NCBI GenBank assembly: GCA_902465495.1
Contig: CABQND010000001.1
Span: forward strand, 18,307 to 82,306
Origin: an uncultured Eubacteriales bacterium
Lineage (GTDB): Bacteria; Bacillota; Clostridia; Christensenellales; Borkfalkiaceae
DNA: 64,000 nucleotides
Direction: 5' to 3'
The position numbers were made by a program, and so were the translations under genes. Shown here in pieces: positions 36,536 to 45,274 of the stretch. A model generated the notes under the pieces. It worked only from the letters and a program-made list of their open reading frames with translations, ran no database searches and was not told the DNA's origin. Position 1 is the first letter of the stretch. Each line of letters opens with the position of its first letter.

Positions 36536-39061
36536 ATGGTTTGCCGGTTTAAAATCAGCGGCATGACCTGCGCGGCGTGTTCTGCGGGGATTCAAAAAAA
36601 TGTAAATAAGCTGAATGGGGTGCGGAATGCAGATGTGAGCCTGATGGGGCAGAGCATGTCGGTTGAATTCGACGAAAAAGAAATTACAATCGAGAAGATA
36701 ATTTCTGCAGTAACATCGCTTGGTTATGGAGCGTCTTTGGACGACAACGCAAAGCAGAGCGAACAAAAAAAGAGAGAAACTTTTTCGGGTGGTTCATCTT
36801 TTGCGGAAGACGCGAAACGGTTAAAGGTTCGGTTTTTAGCGTCGCTTTGTTTTTTAATTCCGCTCATGTATTTCACTATGGGCCATATGCTGGGAGCGCC
36901 TTTGCCGAAAATTTTTGCCCCTTCTGTTTATCCGACAAATTTTGCGTTAATTGAGCTGATTCTTACGGCGCCCATAGTTTTTATAAATTTTGCGTTTTTT
37001 AGAAGCGGGTTTAAGGCAGCATTTAAGCGCGTGCCGAATATGGATACGCTGGTGAGCCTTGGTTCTGCTGTCGCTTTTTTGTATAGCGTTGTAATTATGT
37101 TTATTCTTCCGCAGGCAGAAGAAAGCAATTGGCATACGCTGACAATGCAAAATCTATTTTTTGAGTCAGCGGCGATGGTTTTAACGCTGGTTACGCTCGG
37201 TAAATGGCTGGAAGCGCGTTCGAAAAAAAAGACGGGGGAAGAAGTTGATAAACTTTTAAAACTGGCTCCTGATTCCGTTACTGTTGAGCGCGGCGGTGAA
37301 TTGAAAAATATTCCGCTTCGAGAAGTTGTTCGCGGTGATATTGTTGTTGTAAGACAGGGCGATAGTGTGCCTGTCGACGGTACAATTGTCAGCGGCGATT
37401 CCTTTGTCGATAAATCGGCGATCACGGGAGAGAGCTTGCCTGTCGAAGTCGGTACAGGCGATGTTGTCACAAGCGCTTCTGTCAACAAAGGAAACGTGAT
37501 TAAAGTCCGTGCGGATAAAGTTGGCGAAGATACGGTTCTTTCCAAGATCATTTATTTGGTTCGCACGGCGGGGACGTCGAAAGCCCCCATTGAAAAGACG
37601 GTCGATAAGATTGCAGGCGTATTTGTGCCGATCGTTCTTCTGATTGCTCTTTTGACTTTTGCGGTATGGATGATTCTGTATGCAACGGGAATTTCGGCAG
37701 TTACGGTTGCAGAAATATTACGGATGGCAATCAGTGTACTTGTGATTTCCTGTCCTTGTGCCCTCGGGCTGGCGACACCCGTTGCGATTATGGCAGCGAC
37801 AGGGCGCGGAGCATCTTTGGGAATTTTATATAAAGATGCGGAAGCTTTGCAAAAGGCAAAAAATATCCGTACAGTGTTGTTGGATAAGACTGCAACGATC
37901 ACCGAGGGAAAACCGACCGTGACGGATATAATTTTGTTTTCTTCGGCATCGCGCGAGCATGTGCTTTCGATCGCTGCCGGGATGGAACTTAATTCCAATC
38001 ATCCGCTTGCCGATTGTATCGTTGCACAGGCGAAATCGGAAAAAATTGAAATAAAGGATGTTTTTAATTTCCGATATTATTCGGGCATGGGGGCGGTTGC
38101 TGAGTGCGAAGGTGTCTGTTTGATCGGAAACCAAAGATTGATGACTGAATATGGCGTGGAAACGGAGTCGGCGCAGAAAATTGTTGCAAGTCTTTCCGAT
38201 AGCGGAAAAACGGTTCTGTATTTTGCTGAGGCTGGGCAACTGGTCGCTTTGATTGCGATTTCAGACGTCTTAAAAGAAGGAAGCCGAGATGCCGTATTAG
38301 GCATCATTGGCCGCGGGATGGTTCCTGTCATGTTGACGGGGGATAGCCGACAGGCGGCAACGGCGATCGCGCATCGAGTTGGGATCGATCAGGTATATGC
38401 CGAGGTTTTACCGGAAGACAAACTTAATATCGTACAAGAGAATAAAATGCAAGGTGCGGTTGCAATGGTGGGAGACGGAATCAACGACGCTCCTGCCCTG
38501 AAAGAGGCAGATGTCGGGATTGCGATGGGTAACGGAACGGACGTTGCGATCGATTCTGCCGATGTGGTACTTGTCGGAGGAGATCTGCGTTCTGTGAATG
38601 CGGCGGTCGATTTGAGTCATGCAACGGTACGTAACATACATGAAAATTTGTTTTGGGCCTTTATTTACAATATTATTTGTATTCCTATCGCGGCGGGGGT
38701 ATTGTATCCGCTGGGCGTTGTTCTCGATCCCATGTACGGGGCGCTTGCGATGAGTTTGAGCTCGGTATTTGTTGTGACAAATGCGTTGCGGCTAATGCGT
38801 TTTAAACCCAAATCAATGAAAAAATCCGCTTCTGCGGATAAAGGAGAAATTTCCATGAAAAAAATATTGAAAATTGAAGGGATGAGCTGTGCTCATTGCA
38901 GTGCGCGCGTAGAGAAGGCTTTAAATGCTTTGGACGGTGTAACGGCGAGCGTGGAGCTGAAAAAGAAGCGTGCAATTGTTGTTGGCGATGCCTCGGATGA
39001 TGTGCTTGTCAAAGCAGTGGAAGACGCCGGTTATAAGGTTGTCGGTATCGAAGAAAAGTGA
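36536..39061 (+). CDS. copA: Copper-exporting P1B-type ATPase with N- and C-terminal HMA domains
   Basis: Exports Cu(I) across the membrane at the cost of ATP. The 841-residue protein has an N-terminal heavy-metal domain with MTCAACSAG (Cys pair near residue 12), TGES in the actuator domain, and the CPC membrane site (SCPCALGLATP near 405). It also has NHPLA for ATP binding and GDGINDAPALKEAD near 645. The phosphorylation motif reads LLDKTATITEG (Asp450, Ala453): the usual Gly of DKTGT is Ala, from codon GCA at 37892. A second heavy-metal domain (MSCAHCSARVEK) is fused at the C-terminus, an unusual place. GAGG lies 7 bases before the ATG. Confidence 0.94.
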   Translation: MVCRFKISGMTCAACSAGIQKNVNKLNGVRNADVSLMGQSMSVEFDEKEITIEKIISAVTSLGYGASLDDNAKQSEQKKRETFSGGSSFAEDAKRLKVRFLASLCFLIPLMYFTMGHMLGAPLPKIFAPSVYPTNFALIELILTAPIVFINFAFFRSGFKAAFKRVPNMDTLVSLGSAVAFLYSVVIMFILPQAEESNWHTLTMQNLFFESAAMVLTLVTLGKWLEARSKKKTGEEVDKLLKLAPDSVTVERGGELKNIPLREVVRGDIVVVRQGDSVPVDGTIVSGDSFVDKSAITGESLPVEVGTGDVVTSASVNKGNVIKVRADKVGEDTVLSKIIYLVRTAGTSKAPIEKTVDKIAGVFVPIVLLIALLTFAVWMILYATGISAVTVAEILRMAISVLVISCPCALGLATPVAIMAATGRGASLGILYKDAEALQKAKNIRTVLLDKTATITEGKPTVTDIILFSSASREHVLSIAAGMELNSNHPLADCIVAQAKSEKIEIKDVFNFRYYSGMGAVAECEGVCLIGNQRLMTEYGVETESAQKIVASLSDSGKTVLYFAEAGQLVALIAISDVLKEGSRDAVLGIIGRGMVPVMLTGDSRQAATAIAHRVGIDQVYAEVLPEDKLNIVQENKMQGAVAMVGDGINDAPALKEADVGIAMGNGTDVAIDSADVVLVGGDLRSVNAAVDLSHATVRNIHENLFWAFIYNIICIPIAAGVLYPLGVVLDPMYGALAMSLSSVFVVTNALRLMRFKPKSMKKSASADKGEISMKKILKIEGMSCAHCSARVEKALNALDGVTASVELKKKRAIVVGDASDDVLVKAVEDAGYKVVGIEEK
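38855..39061 (+). CDS. copZ: Internal start: CopZ-like copper chaperone inside copA
   Basis: The last 68 codons of copA form a complete CopZ-like domain, starting MKKILKIEGMSCAHC. Inside the copA frame, AAGGAG (38841-38846) stands 8 bases before this ATG, which is an ideal ribosome site. A free chaperone could therefore be made in addition to the fused form. The linker just before it (SMKKSASADKGEIS) is short and polar. E. coli makes a free metal-binding domain from copA by ribosomal frameshifting; here internal initiation is the simpler reading. This is inferred and not shown. Confidence 0.6.
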   Translation: MKKILKIEGMSCAHCSARVEKALNALDGVTASVELKKKRAIVVGDASDDVLVKAVEDAGYKVVGIEEK

Positions 39062-39140
39062 TAAAAATTCGGGCAAATATATTTTCGTACTGATTCGGCA
39101 AAACCTCCGCGATTCCGACAAAAAGAGTAATGTGTGCATA

Positions 39141-39169
39141 TTGACATATCAGCGAATATCCGATACAAT
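39141..39169 (+). promoter_or_regulatory. Promoter of the ArsR-type regulator gene
   Basis: TTGACA (39141-39146), 17 bases, TACAAT (39164-39169). ATAT repeats around the boxes may be the operator. Confidence 0.75.
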
Positions 39170-39204
39170 GAAAGTATAAATATTATTTCTGATCGGGGAG
39201 AATT

Positions 39205-39546
39205 ATGCTTACAGAAACGCTTTTATTGGATCGGAGAATGCAGTCATTAGTAGAAAACTATGTTCCGGACGGGGAGATTTTGGACGGGCTTGTTGGCTTT
39301 TTTTCGGTGTTTGCGGACAGTACACGCATTCGTATTTTATCAGCGCTGGCGATTACGGAGCTTTGCGTAACCGATATATCGCGCGTGTTGGATATCAATC
39401 AAACGACGGTTTCGCATCAGCTTCGCTTTTTGAAAAATGTAGGTATTGTCAAATGTACGAGATGCGGAAAGGTTATTTTTTACAGTTTGAAGAATGAAAC
39501 GGTCAATGATGTTTTGCTCAAAGGTGTTGAATTTTTGGGATATTAA
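39205..39546 (+). CDS. ArsR/SmtB-family metal-responsive repressor
   Basis: A 113-residue winged-helix repressor. The recognition helix region is DISRVLDINQTTVSHQLRFLKN, preceded by the ELCVTDIS segment, a Cys position shared with thiolate-binding ArsR/CadC-type sensors. The wing reads VKCTRCGKVIFYSL and contains a CxxC pair where most relatives have charged residues. GGGGAG lies close before the ATG. It follows copA by 143 bases with its own promoter, so it probably senses a thiophilic metal and controls copA and itself. Confidence 0.85.
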   Translation: MLTETLLLDRRMQSLVENYVPDGEILDGLVGFFSVFADSTRIRILSALAITELCVTDISRVLDINQTTVSHQLRFLKNVGIVKCTRCGKVIFYSLKNETVNDVLLKGVEFLGY

Positions 39547-39589
39547 ACGGTTCAAAAACATCTGAAAGCGTTGTAAATGAACGCTTCGC

Positions 39590-39618
39590 AAAAAAGGCAA
39601 CGAGCAGTTGCCTTTTTT
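39590..39618 (+). terminator. Terminator after the ArsR-type gene
   Basis: A 12-bp stem (39590-39601 with 39607-39618) with a GAGCA loop and A6/T6 arms. Confidence 0.9.
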
Positions 39619-39619
39619 A

Positions 39620-39648
39620 TTGCAAAAAAACGGTACTTATTGTATAAT
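39620..39648 (+). promoter_or_regulatory. uvrC promoter
   Basis: TTGCAA (39620-39625), 17 bases, TATAAT (39643-39648), with TG two bases upstream of the -10. No LexA box was seen. Confidence 0.75.
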
Positions 39649-39682
39649 GGGGAAGAAACAAAGTCATTGATTTTGGTTGCGT

Positions 39683-41488
39683 ATGAATGAAATTCAGGAA
39701 AAACTGAAATTGTTGCCTGATCAGCCGGGCGTCTATATCATGCTGGATAAAGATAAGAACGTCATTTATGTCGGAAAGGCGCGCGTTCTTAAAAACAGGG
39801 TCCGGCAATATTTTCATTCTACTTTAAAGACGGAAAAGGTGGCGGCGATGGTGTCCAACATCGCTGACTTTTACTACATTATCACCAAATCAGAGATCGA
39901 TGCGCTTTCACTGGAAAATAATCTCATAAAAAAATATAAGCCCAAATACAATATTCTCCTGAAAGACGATAAGACATATCCGTACATCAAGGTTGCAACC
40001 GGGGAAAAATATCCGTCCTTTACAATTTCGCGCAAATTGCGAAAAGGAAGTAAATATTTTGGACCGTATATGGGCGGGGTAAGGGTTCGCGATGTGCTTG
40101 AGATTTTAAATATGGCATTCGGGGTTCGTCTTTGTACGACGGCGATCGGTGCAACGCCGAAAAAACCTTGCCTGAATTATCATATTCATCGTTGCCCGGC
40201 CCCGTGTGCGCATTTGATCAGCGAAGAAGAGTATACTGAAAGGGTAAAAGCGGCGATGCGTTTTCTGGACGGGGATGACGCGGATGTTGAGCGGCTTCTG
40301 CGCGAAAAAATGGCGCAATATGCAGCAGCGGAAGAGTTCGAATTGGCGCTTGATTGTCGGAATAAGCTGGAAATGCTTTCCAAGATTGCACTCAAACGGA
40401 TAACTTCGCTCAATCGAGACATTAACGCGGATGTGGTCGCGTATGCGAGCAATAATTTGTACGCGGCGATCAATATTTTGATTATACGACGCGGGATCAT
40501 GCAAGGCGCAAGCACCTTTGCGGTTGAAAATGCTTCGTCCGATGATGAAGCGCTTACTTCGTTTTTGTCGCAATATTATGTTCGTCATCCTTTTCCGGAC
40601 GAATTGATCGTACAAGATTTCTGCGAAAGCGCGCTAATTGAGGATTTTTTCTTGCGTGAGTACGGAAAAAAATTGACCATCTTGAATCCGAAACAGGGTG
40701 TTCGCAGGCAGCTTTTGGAAATGGCGGAAAGAAATGCTTCGGAATATCTCGATAAAGCCATCGACAAAATTCGGCATAAGGAAGACATGACGGTCAACGC
40801 ATGTAAGCGCTTGCAGGAGGTTTTAGGTCTTTCGCGCTATCCGCGGCGAATGGAATGTTACGATATTTCCAATATCAGCGGCGTGGATAAAGTCGGCTCC
40901 ATGGTTGTATTCATCGACGGAGAAGCGGATCGGTCAAGTTATCGTCGTTTCAAAATACGGACGGTGGAGGGCGCAAACGATTTTGCGAGTTTGCAGGAAG
41001 TTTTACGCCGCAGATTGAGTAAGCTCGGAACAGAAGAAGAGGAACGCTTTCCGAAACCCGATCTCATCATAATTGACGGTGGCAAGGGACAGCTTTCTTC
41101 GGTCAAAGAAATTTTTGACGATATGCAGGTCTGTGACATCGATCTGATCTCCTTGGCAAAGCGCGAAGAAGAGATTTTTACGCTTGGTTCTGCGGACAGT
41201 ATCTTGCTCGGAAAGAGAGACTATTGTTTGCAAATGTTGCAGCGGATACGAGATGAAGCGCATCGTTTTGCGATTACATTTTTCCGTAACATCCACAGTA
41301 AACAATCGCTGACGTCCGTTTTGACGCAAATCCCGGGCGTTGGTAAGATCAAACGCCGTGCGCTGATCGAGAAATTCGGTACGATCGACCGCATTATGAA
41401 AGCGGATGTAAAAGAGCTGGCTTCTGCGGACGGGATCGGGGAAAATCTCGCGGCGGCGATTAAAAAATATTTTGAGGAAGAACTTTAA
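39683..41488 (+). CDS. uvrC: UvrABC system protein C
   Basis: Makes the dual incisions in nucleotide excision repair. The 601-residue protein has an N-terminal GIY-YIG nuclease (PGVYIML ... VIYVGKAR), a central UVR motif that contacts UvrB (about 195-230), and an RNase H-like second nuclease (CYDISNISG ... DLIIIDGGKGQ). It ends in a C-terminal helix-hairpin-helix (IPGVGKIKRRALIEKFG). The start at ATG 39683 is chosen over an upstream TTG. No strong ribosome site is visible. A HAD phosphatase follows after 3 bases and then hprK, so the three genes are probably one operon. Confidence 0.96.
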   Translation: MNEIQEKLKLLPDQPGVYIMLDKDKNVIYVGKARVLKNRVRQYFHSTLKTEKVAAMVSNIADFYYIITKSEIDALSLENNLIKKYKPKYNILLKDDKTYPYIKVATGEKYPSFTISRKLRKGSKYFGPYMGGVRVRDVLEILNMAFGVRLCTTAIGATPKKPCLNYHIHRCPAPCAHLISEEEYTERVKAAMRFLDGDDADVERLLREKMAQYAAAEEFELALDCRNKLEMLSKIALKRITSLNRDINADVVAYASNNLYAAINILIIRRGIMQGASTFAVENASSDDEALTSFLSQYYVRHPFPDELIVQDFCESALIEDFFLREYGKKLTILNPKQGVRRQLLEMAERNASEYLDKAIDKIRHKEDMTVNACKRLQEVLGLSRYPRRMECYDISNISGVDKVGSMVVFIDGEADRSSYRRFKIRTVEGANDFASLQEVLRRRLSKLGTEEEERFPKPDLIIIDGGKGQLSSVKEIFDDMQVCDIDLISLAKREEEIFTLGSADSILLGKRDYCLQMLQRIRDEAHRFAITFFRNIHSKQSLTSVLTQIPGVGKIKRRALIEKFGTIDRIMKADVKELASADGIGENLAAAIKKYFEEEL

Positions 41489-41491
41489 ATT

Positions 41492-42310
41492 ATGCAGTAC
41501 AAATTGATCGTTTCCGATTTTGACGGGACACTTCGCCGCAGTAAGGGCGGTATATCGGAAGGCAACGCGCGAGCGATCAAAGAATATGGCGAAGCAGGCG
41601 GCGTTTTTGCTCTGTGTACGGGAAGAATGATTTCGTCCATTCTTCCGTATGCAAAACAACTAAATCTCCAAGGATTTGTAGTTGCTTATCAGGGGGCGAT
41701 TATTCAAGATATTGCAACGGGAAAGAATCTTCGCGATGCGCGTATTCCGAATAAAGATGCTGTTTCGATTTGCCGATTTTTGGAATCGCGGAAAGAGCAT
41801 ATCCATGTATACGACGGGGATGTTTTCTATGTCAATATGGATGATAATTTCCGGCTTTGGTATGAACAGGCGTGTGCCGTTCGCGGCATTTTGACGCCTT
41901 TGCAAATATCGGAAACGGTGGAAAAAGAAAATATTTGCCCGCATAAAATTCTGGTGGCTTGTACAGCTGATCGGCGCGGAGAAATCTTTTCTGCTTTGTC
42001 AGAGCGTTACGGTGAACAATTTTATGTTACAACCAGTACGGAAAACCTCGTGGAGATTACGGTAAAGGGTTGCAATAAAGGGGACGCGCTGCGTTATATT
42101 GCGGACAGCCTGAAAATTCCGATGAACGAAACGATTGCGATTGGGGACAATTATAACGATTTACCGATGGTGCAAGCGGCGGGATTGGGCGTTGCGGTTA
42201 TGAACGGAGAAAAAGCGCTGAAAGAAGCGGCGGATTTTGTTACAAAAAATTGTGACGAGGACGGCGTCGGGTATGTTATCCGTAAATTCGGGTTGGGGGA
42301 AAACATATGA
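41492..42310 (+). CDS. Cof-type HAD phosphatase
   Basis: A 272-residue haloacid-dehalogenase-superfamily phosphatase, class IIB (Cof). Motifs are the nucleophile DFDGTLRRS, a large C2 cap, and GDNYNDLPMVQAAG near the C-terminus. The substrate is unknown; relatives act on sugar phosphates or flavin precursors. It starts 3 bases after uvrC and overlaps hprK by four bases (ATGA), so translation is coupled with hprK. Confidence 0.9.
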   Translation: MQYKLIVSDFDGTLRRSKGGISEGNARAIKEYGEAGGVFALCTGRMISSILPYAKQLNLQGFVVAYQGAIIQDIATGKNLRDARIPNKDAVSICRFLESRKEHIHVYDGDVFYVNMDDNFRLWYEQACAVRGILTPLQISETVEKENICPHKILVACTADRRGEIFSALSERYGEQFYVTTSTENLVEITVKGCNKGDALRYIADSLKIPMNETIAIGDNYNDLPMVQAAGLGVAVMNGEKALKEAADFVTKNCDEDGVGYVIRKFGLGENI

Positions 42311-43221
42311 ACGAACAGAGTACAATATTATTGGATAGCTTTTGCGCGAGCCTCGGGCTGGAAATCGTTTTTGCGGGGAGAGGAAAGGTCACGCTTTCTT
42401 CATACAGCGTAACGAGACCGGGGTTGCAGTTGGCTGGGTTTTTTAAATATTTTGATTCTTCGCGAATTCTTGTTCTTGGAAACTCGGAGTATGAATTTTT
42501 GCGTGACTTGCCGCCGGATATACGGCGTGAACGGATTGATACGTTGCTTTCATATAAAGAGATTCCCTGTATTATTCTTGCGCGCGATTTACCTGTTTTA
42601 CAGGAATTGATCGAGGCGGCGCGTCAGACCGGTTGCCCGATTTTGCGCACGGATAAAATTACAACCGCGATCATGAATGATCTGTTCTTTTATTTGAACA
42701 AAACGTTGGCGCCTTCAATAAGTATGCACGGGGTACTGATGGATGTTTCGGGGGTAGGCATCTTATTGACGGGACACAGCGGTGTCGGTAAAAGCGAAAC
42801 GGCAATGGAGCTGATCAAACGCGGGCACCGCCTTGTAGCGGATGACAGCGTGATTATAAAGCGCGTTTCCGAACAGCTTGTAGGGACCTCGCCGGAAATG
42901 ATTCGTTATTTTATGGAACTTCGCGGGATCGGGATTATCAATATTAAAAACATGTATGGCTCTGGTTCCATATTAAATGAAAAGAATATCGAGCTTGTGA
43001 TGGAGCTGGAAAATTGGGAAGAAGGAAAGGTATATGACAGGCTCGGTGAAGGTACTCTTTACGAAACGATATTGGGTATCAAGGTAATGAAACATATTAT
43101 TCCCGTTAAGCCGGGAAGGAATTTATCCATTATCATTGAAGTTGCTGCGCGGAATTTCCGTTTAAAAAGTATGGGATATGATGCGGCGCAAGAGCTTATC
43201 GGAAGAACCATCGGAAGATGA
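42307..43221 (+). CDS. hprK: HPr kinase/phosphorylase
   Basis: Phosphorylates (and dephosphorylates) Ser46 of HPr and Crh in response to glycolytic intermediates, driving carbon catabolite repression through CcpA. The 304-residue protein has the Walker A motif GHSGVGKS near residue 156, RLVADDSV, and the HprK signature MELRGIGIINIKNMYG. Length is normal. It overlaps the HAD gene by 4 bases and is followed by a terminator. Its HPr-family partner at 47020 lies 4 kb downstream. Confidence 0.97.
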   Translation: MNEQSTILLDSFCASLGLEIVFAGRGKVTLSSYSVTRPGLQLAGFFKYFDSSRILVLGNSEYEFLRDLPPDIRRERIDTLLSYKEIPCIILARDLPVLQELIEAARQTGCPILRTDKITTAIMNDLFFYLNKTLAPSISMHGVLMDVSGVGILLTGHSGVGKSETAMELIKRGHRLVADDSVIIKRVSEQLVGTSPEMIRYFMELRGIGIINIKNMYGSGSILNEKNIELVMELENWEEGKVYDRLGEGTLYETILGIKVMKHIIPVKPGRNLSIIIEVAARNFRLKSMGYDAAQELIGRTIGR

Positions 43222-43228
43222 TCAAACT

Positions 43229-43262
43229 AAAAAGGCACGTCAGAATAAGGCGTGCCTTTTTT
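43229..43262 (+). terminator. Terminator after hprK
   Basis: An 11-bp stem (43229-43239 with 43251-43261) with A5 and T6 arms. Confidence 0.88.
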
Positions 43263-43302
43263 AGATTAAAAATTAACGAAAATAAATTCGGTAAAAGCGA
43301 CT

Positions 43303-44331
43303 ATGCGACCGAATTTTACAATATACTATTGTGTGAAGAAGTTGCATTTTCCTTTGAAAAGAATATTGGCATGGGCGTTATTTGTGGCAGTATTATGCGG
43401 CAGTATTGCGCTGTTGAGAACAAGCACGGTGACAGAAGCTGAGCCGAATCAACCCTATTCAGGTGTTTTGCGTTTATGGCATATAGACAGCTTTGAGGGC
43501 GGCAAAGGATCGCGCAGTTCATATCTGAGTAAAATAGCACGTGTTTATGAATCGGAAAATGAAGGCGTGTTAATACTGATTACAGTGCATACTCAAGAAA
43601 GCGCATCCTATGCTGTATCACAGGGAAATATGCCGGATATGTTTTCGTTCGGCACATACGATTCGTTTGCCGCAGATCTTCTGAAACCTCTTGACGGCTA
43701 TGATTTTGAGGCGGCGGCGCTGAATGGGGCTACGTATGCATTCCCGTGGTGCAGGGGCGGATATATGTTGTTTACGCTTGACGGGGATTTTACGGATGTA
43801 ACGTCGGAGAATACGGTTTTGTCGAAGGGGCGAAATGCATTGCCTGAACTTGCTGCTTGTACAAGCGGCTTGTCCGGCGATTTTGAGGTGCAGGACTCAT
43901 TGCGTGCTTACATCAATTTTTTGAATGGCGATTTTAAATATATGGTTGGTACCCAGCGTGATGTGTTTCGCTTAAAAACTCGTGAGGTGAATTTTCAGAC
44001 AAAGCCGCTTGGCGGGGCAAATGATCTTTATCAGTATATTGGCATATGTACAGGGGATTCCGACAAGTATGCTGCATGTCAGAAATTTGTTGATCAACTT
44101 ATATCGGAAGATGCGCAAAAAGAGCTTTCATCCATCGGAATGATGAGCGTTATTTGCTCCAATGTGTATGATTCTTCGGAAGTTGCTCTTTCAAATGCGG
44201 AAAAAACAGATTGCGAAAATCGTGTAAAGGCTTTTCTTTCCGACCAAGCGAAGGATGAACTGGAAGAGTTGTCCGGGCGAGTTCTGCGAGGAGAAAGCGA
44301 TATAAAAAATTTACAAAATTTCTTTGCATAG
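43303..44331 (+). CDS. Membrane-anchored, solute-binding-protein-like protein without permease
   Basis: A 342-residue protein with one N-terminal hydrophobic segment (about residues 19-40), not followed by a lipobox, and a soluble part outside the cell. The pattern VLRLWHIDSFEGGKGSR, then PDMFSFG, WCRGGYMLF and ATYAFPW resembles family 1 extracellular solute-binding proteins. At the C-terminus is a stretch like the closing helices (KFVDQLISEDAQKELSSIGM). No transporter genes are nearby. A 9-bp inverted repeat (43284-43292, 43308-43316) encloses the ATG, and there is no clear ribosome site, so the start could be a later GTG near 43334. Confidence 0.75.
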   Translation: MRPNFTIYYCVKKLHFPLKRILAWALFVAVLCGSIALLRTSTVTEAEPNQPYSGVLRLWHIDSFEGGKGSRSSYLSKIARVYESENEGVLILITVHTQESASYAVSQGNMPDMFSFGTYDSFAADLLKPLDGYDFEAAALNGATYAFPWCRGGYMLFTLDGDFTDVTSENTVLSKGRNALPELAACTSGLSGDFEVQDSLRAYINFLNGDFKYMVGTQRDVFRLKTREVNFQTKPLGGANDLYQYIGICTGDSDKYAACQKFVDQLISEDAQKELSSIGMMSVICSNVYDSSEVALSNAEKTDCENRVKAFLSDQAKDELEELSGRVLRGESDIKNLQNFFA

Positions 44332-44333
44332 GA

Positions 44334-44362
44334 TTGTAAATTCAAGGAATTTGCTGTATAAT
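44334..44362 (+). promoter_or_regulatory. murB promoter
   Basis: TTGTAA (44334-44339), 17 bases, TATAAT (44357-44362). It starts a transcript that probably runs through murB, PHP, whiA, the HPr-like gene and dnaE. Confidence 0.75.
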
Positions 44363-44377
44363 ATTGGGGAAGAGAAA

Positions 44378-45274
44378 ATGTCTTTTGATCGAAATGTTGT
44401 AAAGGATGGATTGCCTGAAATACCGTTTACAGAAGAATTCAGCTTCAGTAAAAATACAACGATTGGAATTGGAGGAACAGCCTCGATAGCACTGTTTCCG
44501 CGTTCGGCGGCAGAACTGAGTAAGACGGTGTGTTTTTTGGCGGATAAGAAAGCGCCGTTTTGTATCTTGGGCAGAGGGGCAAATGTTTTGGCTTCAGACA
44601 ATGGGTTTCAAGGGGTTGTTGTTTGTACCAGATCAGTAAAAGACATTAAATTTTCGCAGAATTTTGTTTGTTGCGGTTGCGGAATTAATATCGGTGAGCT
44701 TATTGTGCGTGCTCGCGCGGAAAGCCTCGGCGGAATTGAGTTTATGGCAGGGATACCTGCGACGGTCGGGGGTGCTGTCTTTATGAATGCGGGGGCACAG
44801 AGGCAATACATTGCATCTGTCATCGAAACGGTGGATGTTTTAGAAGAGGGAAAAATTATACGGCTTAATGCCAGCGAATGTAATTTTTCATATAAGCACA
44901 GCCGTTTTATGGAAAAAGATTCAATTATACTCGGGGCTTGTTTGCGGTTGATCCATATGGATCCGATAATGATTGATGCGCGGTTAGAGCGAATACGGGA
45001 AATTCGAAGCAGTTTGCCAAAAGGGCGAAGCATGGGCTGTGTTTTCAAAAATCCAAGCGATATTTCGGCGGGGGCATTGATCGAACAAGCAGGGTTAAAA
45101 GGAGTATCTTGCGGCGGTGCGTTTATTTCGGACGTGCATGCGAATTTTATAATCAATCGCGGTAATGCAACAGCGAAAGATGTTTTGCGGCTGATTGCTT
45201 TATCCAAAGAAACGGTTTATAAACGAACGGGGATTCTCCTCAGAGAGGAGATACGATACATAGGAGATTTTTAG
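44378..45274 (+). CDS. murB: UDP-N-acetylenolpyruvoylglucosamine reductase
   Basis: The second step of UDP-MurNAc synthesis for peptidoglycan, an FAD enzyme. The 298-residue protein has NTTIGIGGTAS, the FAD-binding region PFCILGRGANVLASD, GIPATVGGAVFMNAGA and HANFIIN, as in type II MurB. The proton-donor Ser of the family (GSxFKNP) is Cys221 here (SMGCVFKNP). The start is ATG 44378, 7 bases after GGGGA. The next gene begins directly at its stop codon. Confidence 0.96.
   Translation: MSFDRNVVKDGLPEIPFTEEFSFSKNTTIGIGGTASIALFPRSAAELSKTVCFLADKKAPFCILGRGANVLASDNGFQGVVVCTRSVKDIKFSQNFVCCGCGINIGELIVRARAESLGGIEFMAGIPATVGGAVFMNAGAQRQYIASVIETVDVLEEGKIIRLNASECNFSYKHSRFMEKDSIILGACLRLIHMDPIMIDARLERIREIRSSLPKGRSMGCVFKNPSDISAGALIEQAGLKGVSCGGAFISDVHANFIINRGNATAKDVLRLIALSKETVYKRTGILLREEIRYIGDF

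Noticed and set aside
41003..41659. A 218-codon minus-strand frame across uvrC and the HAD gene
   Set aside because: It spans the junction of two well-supported plus-strand genes.
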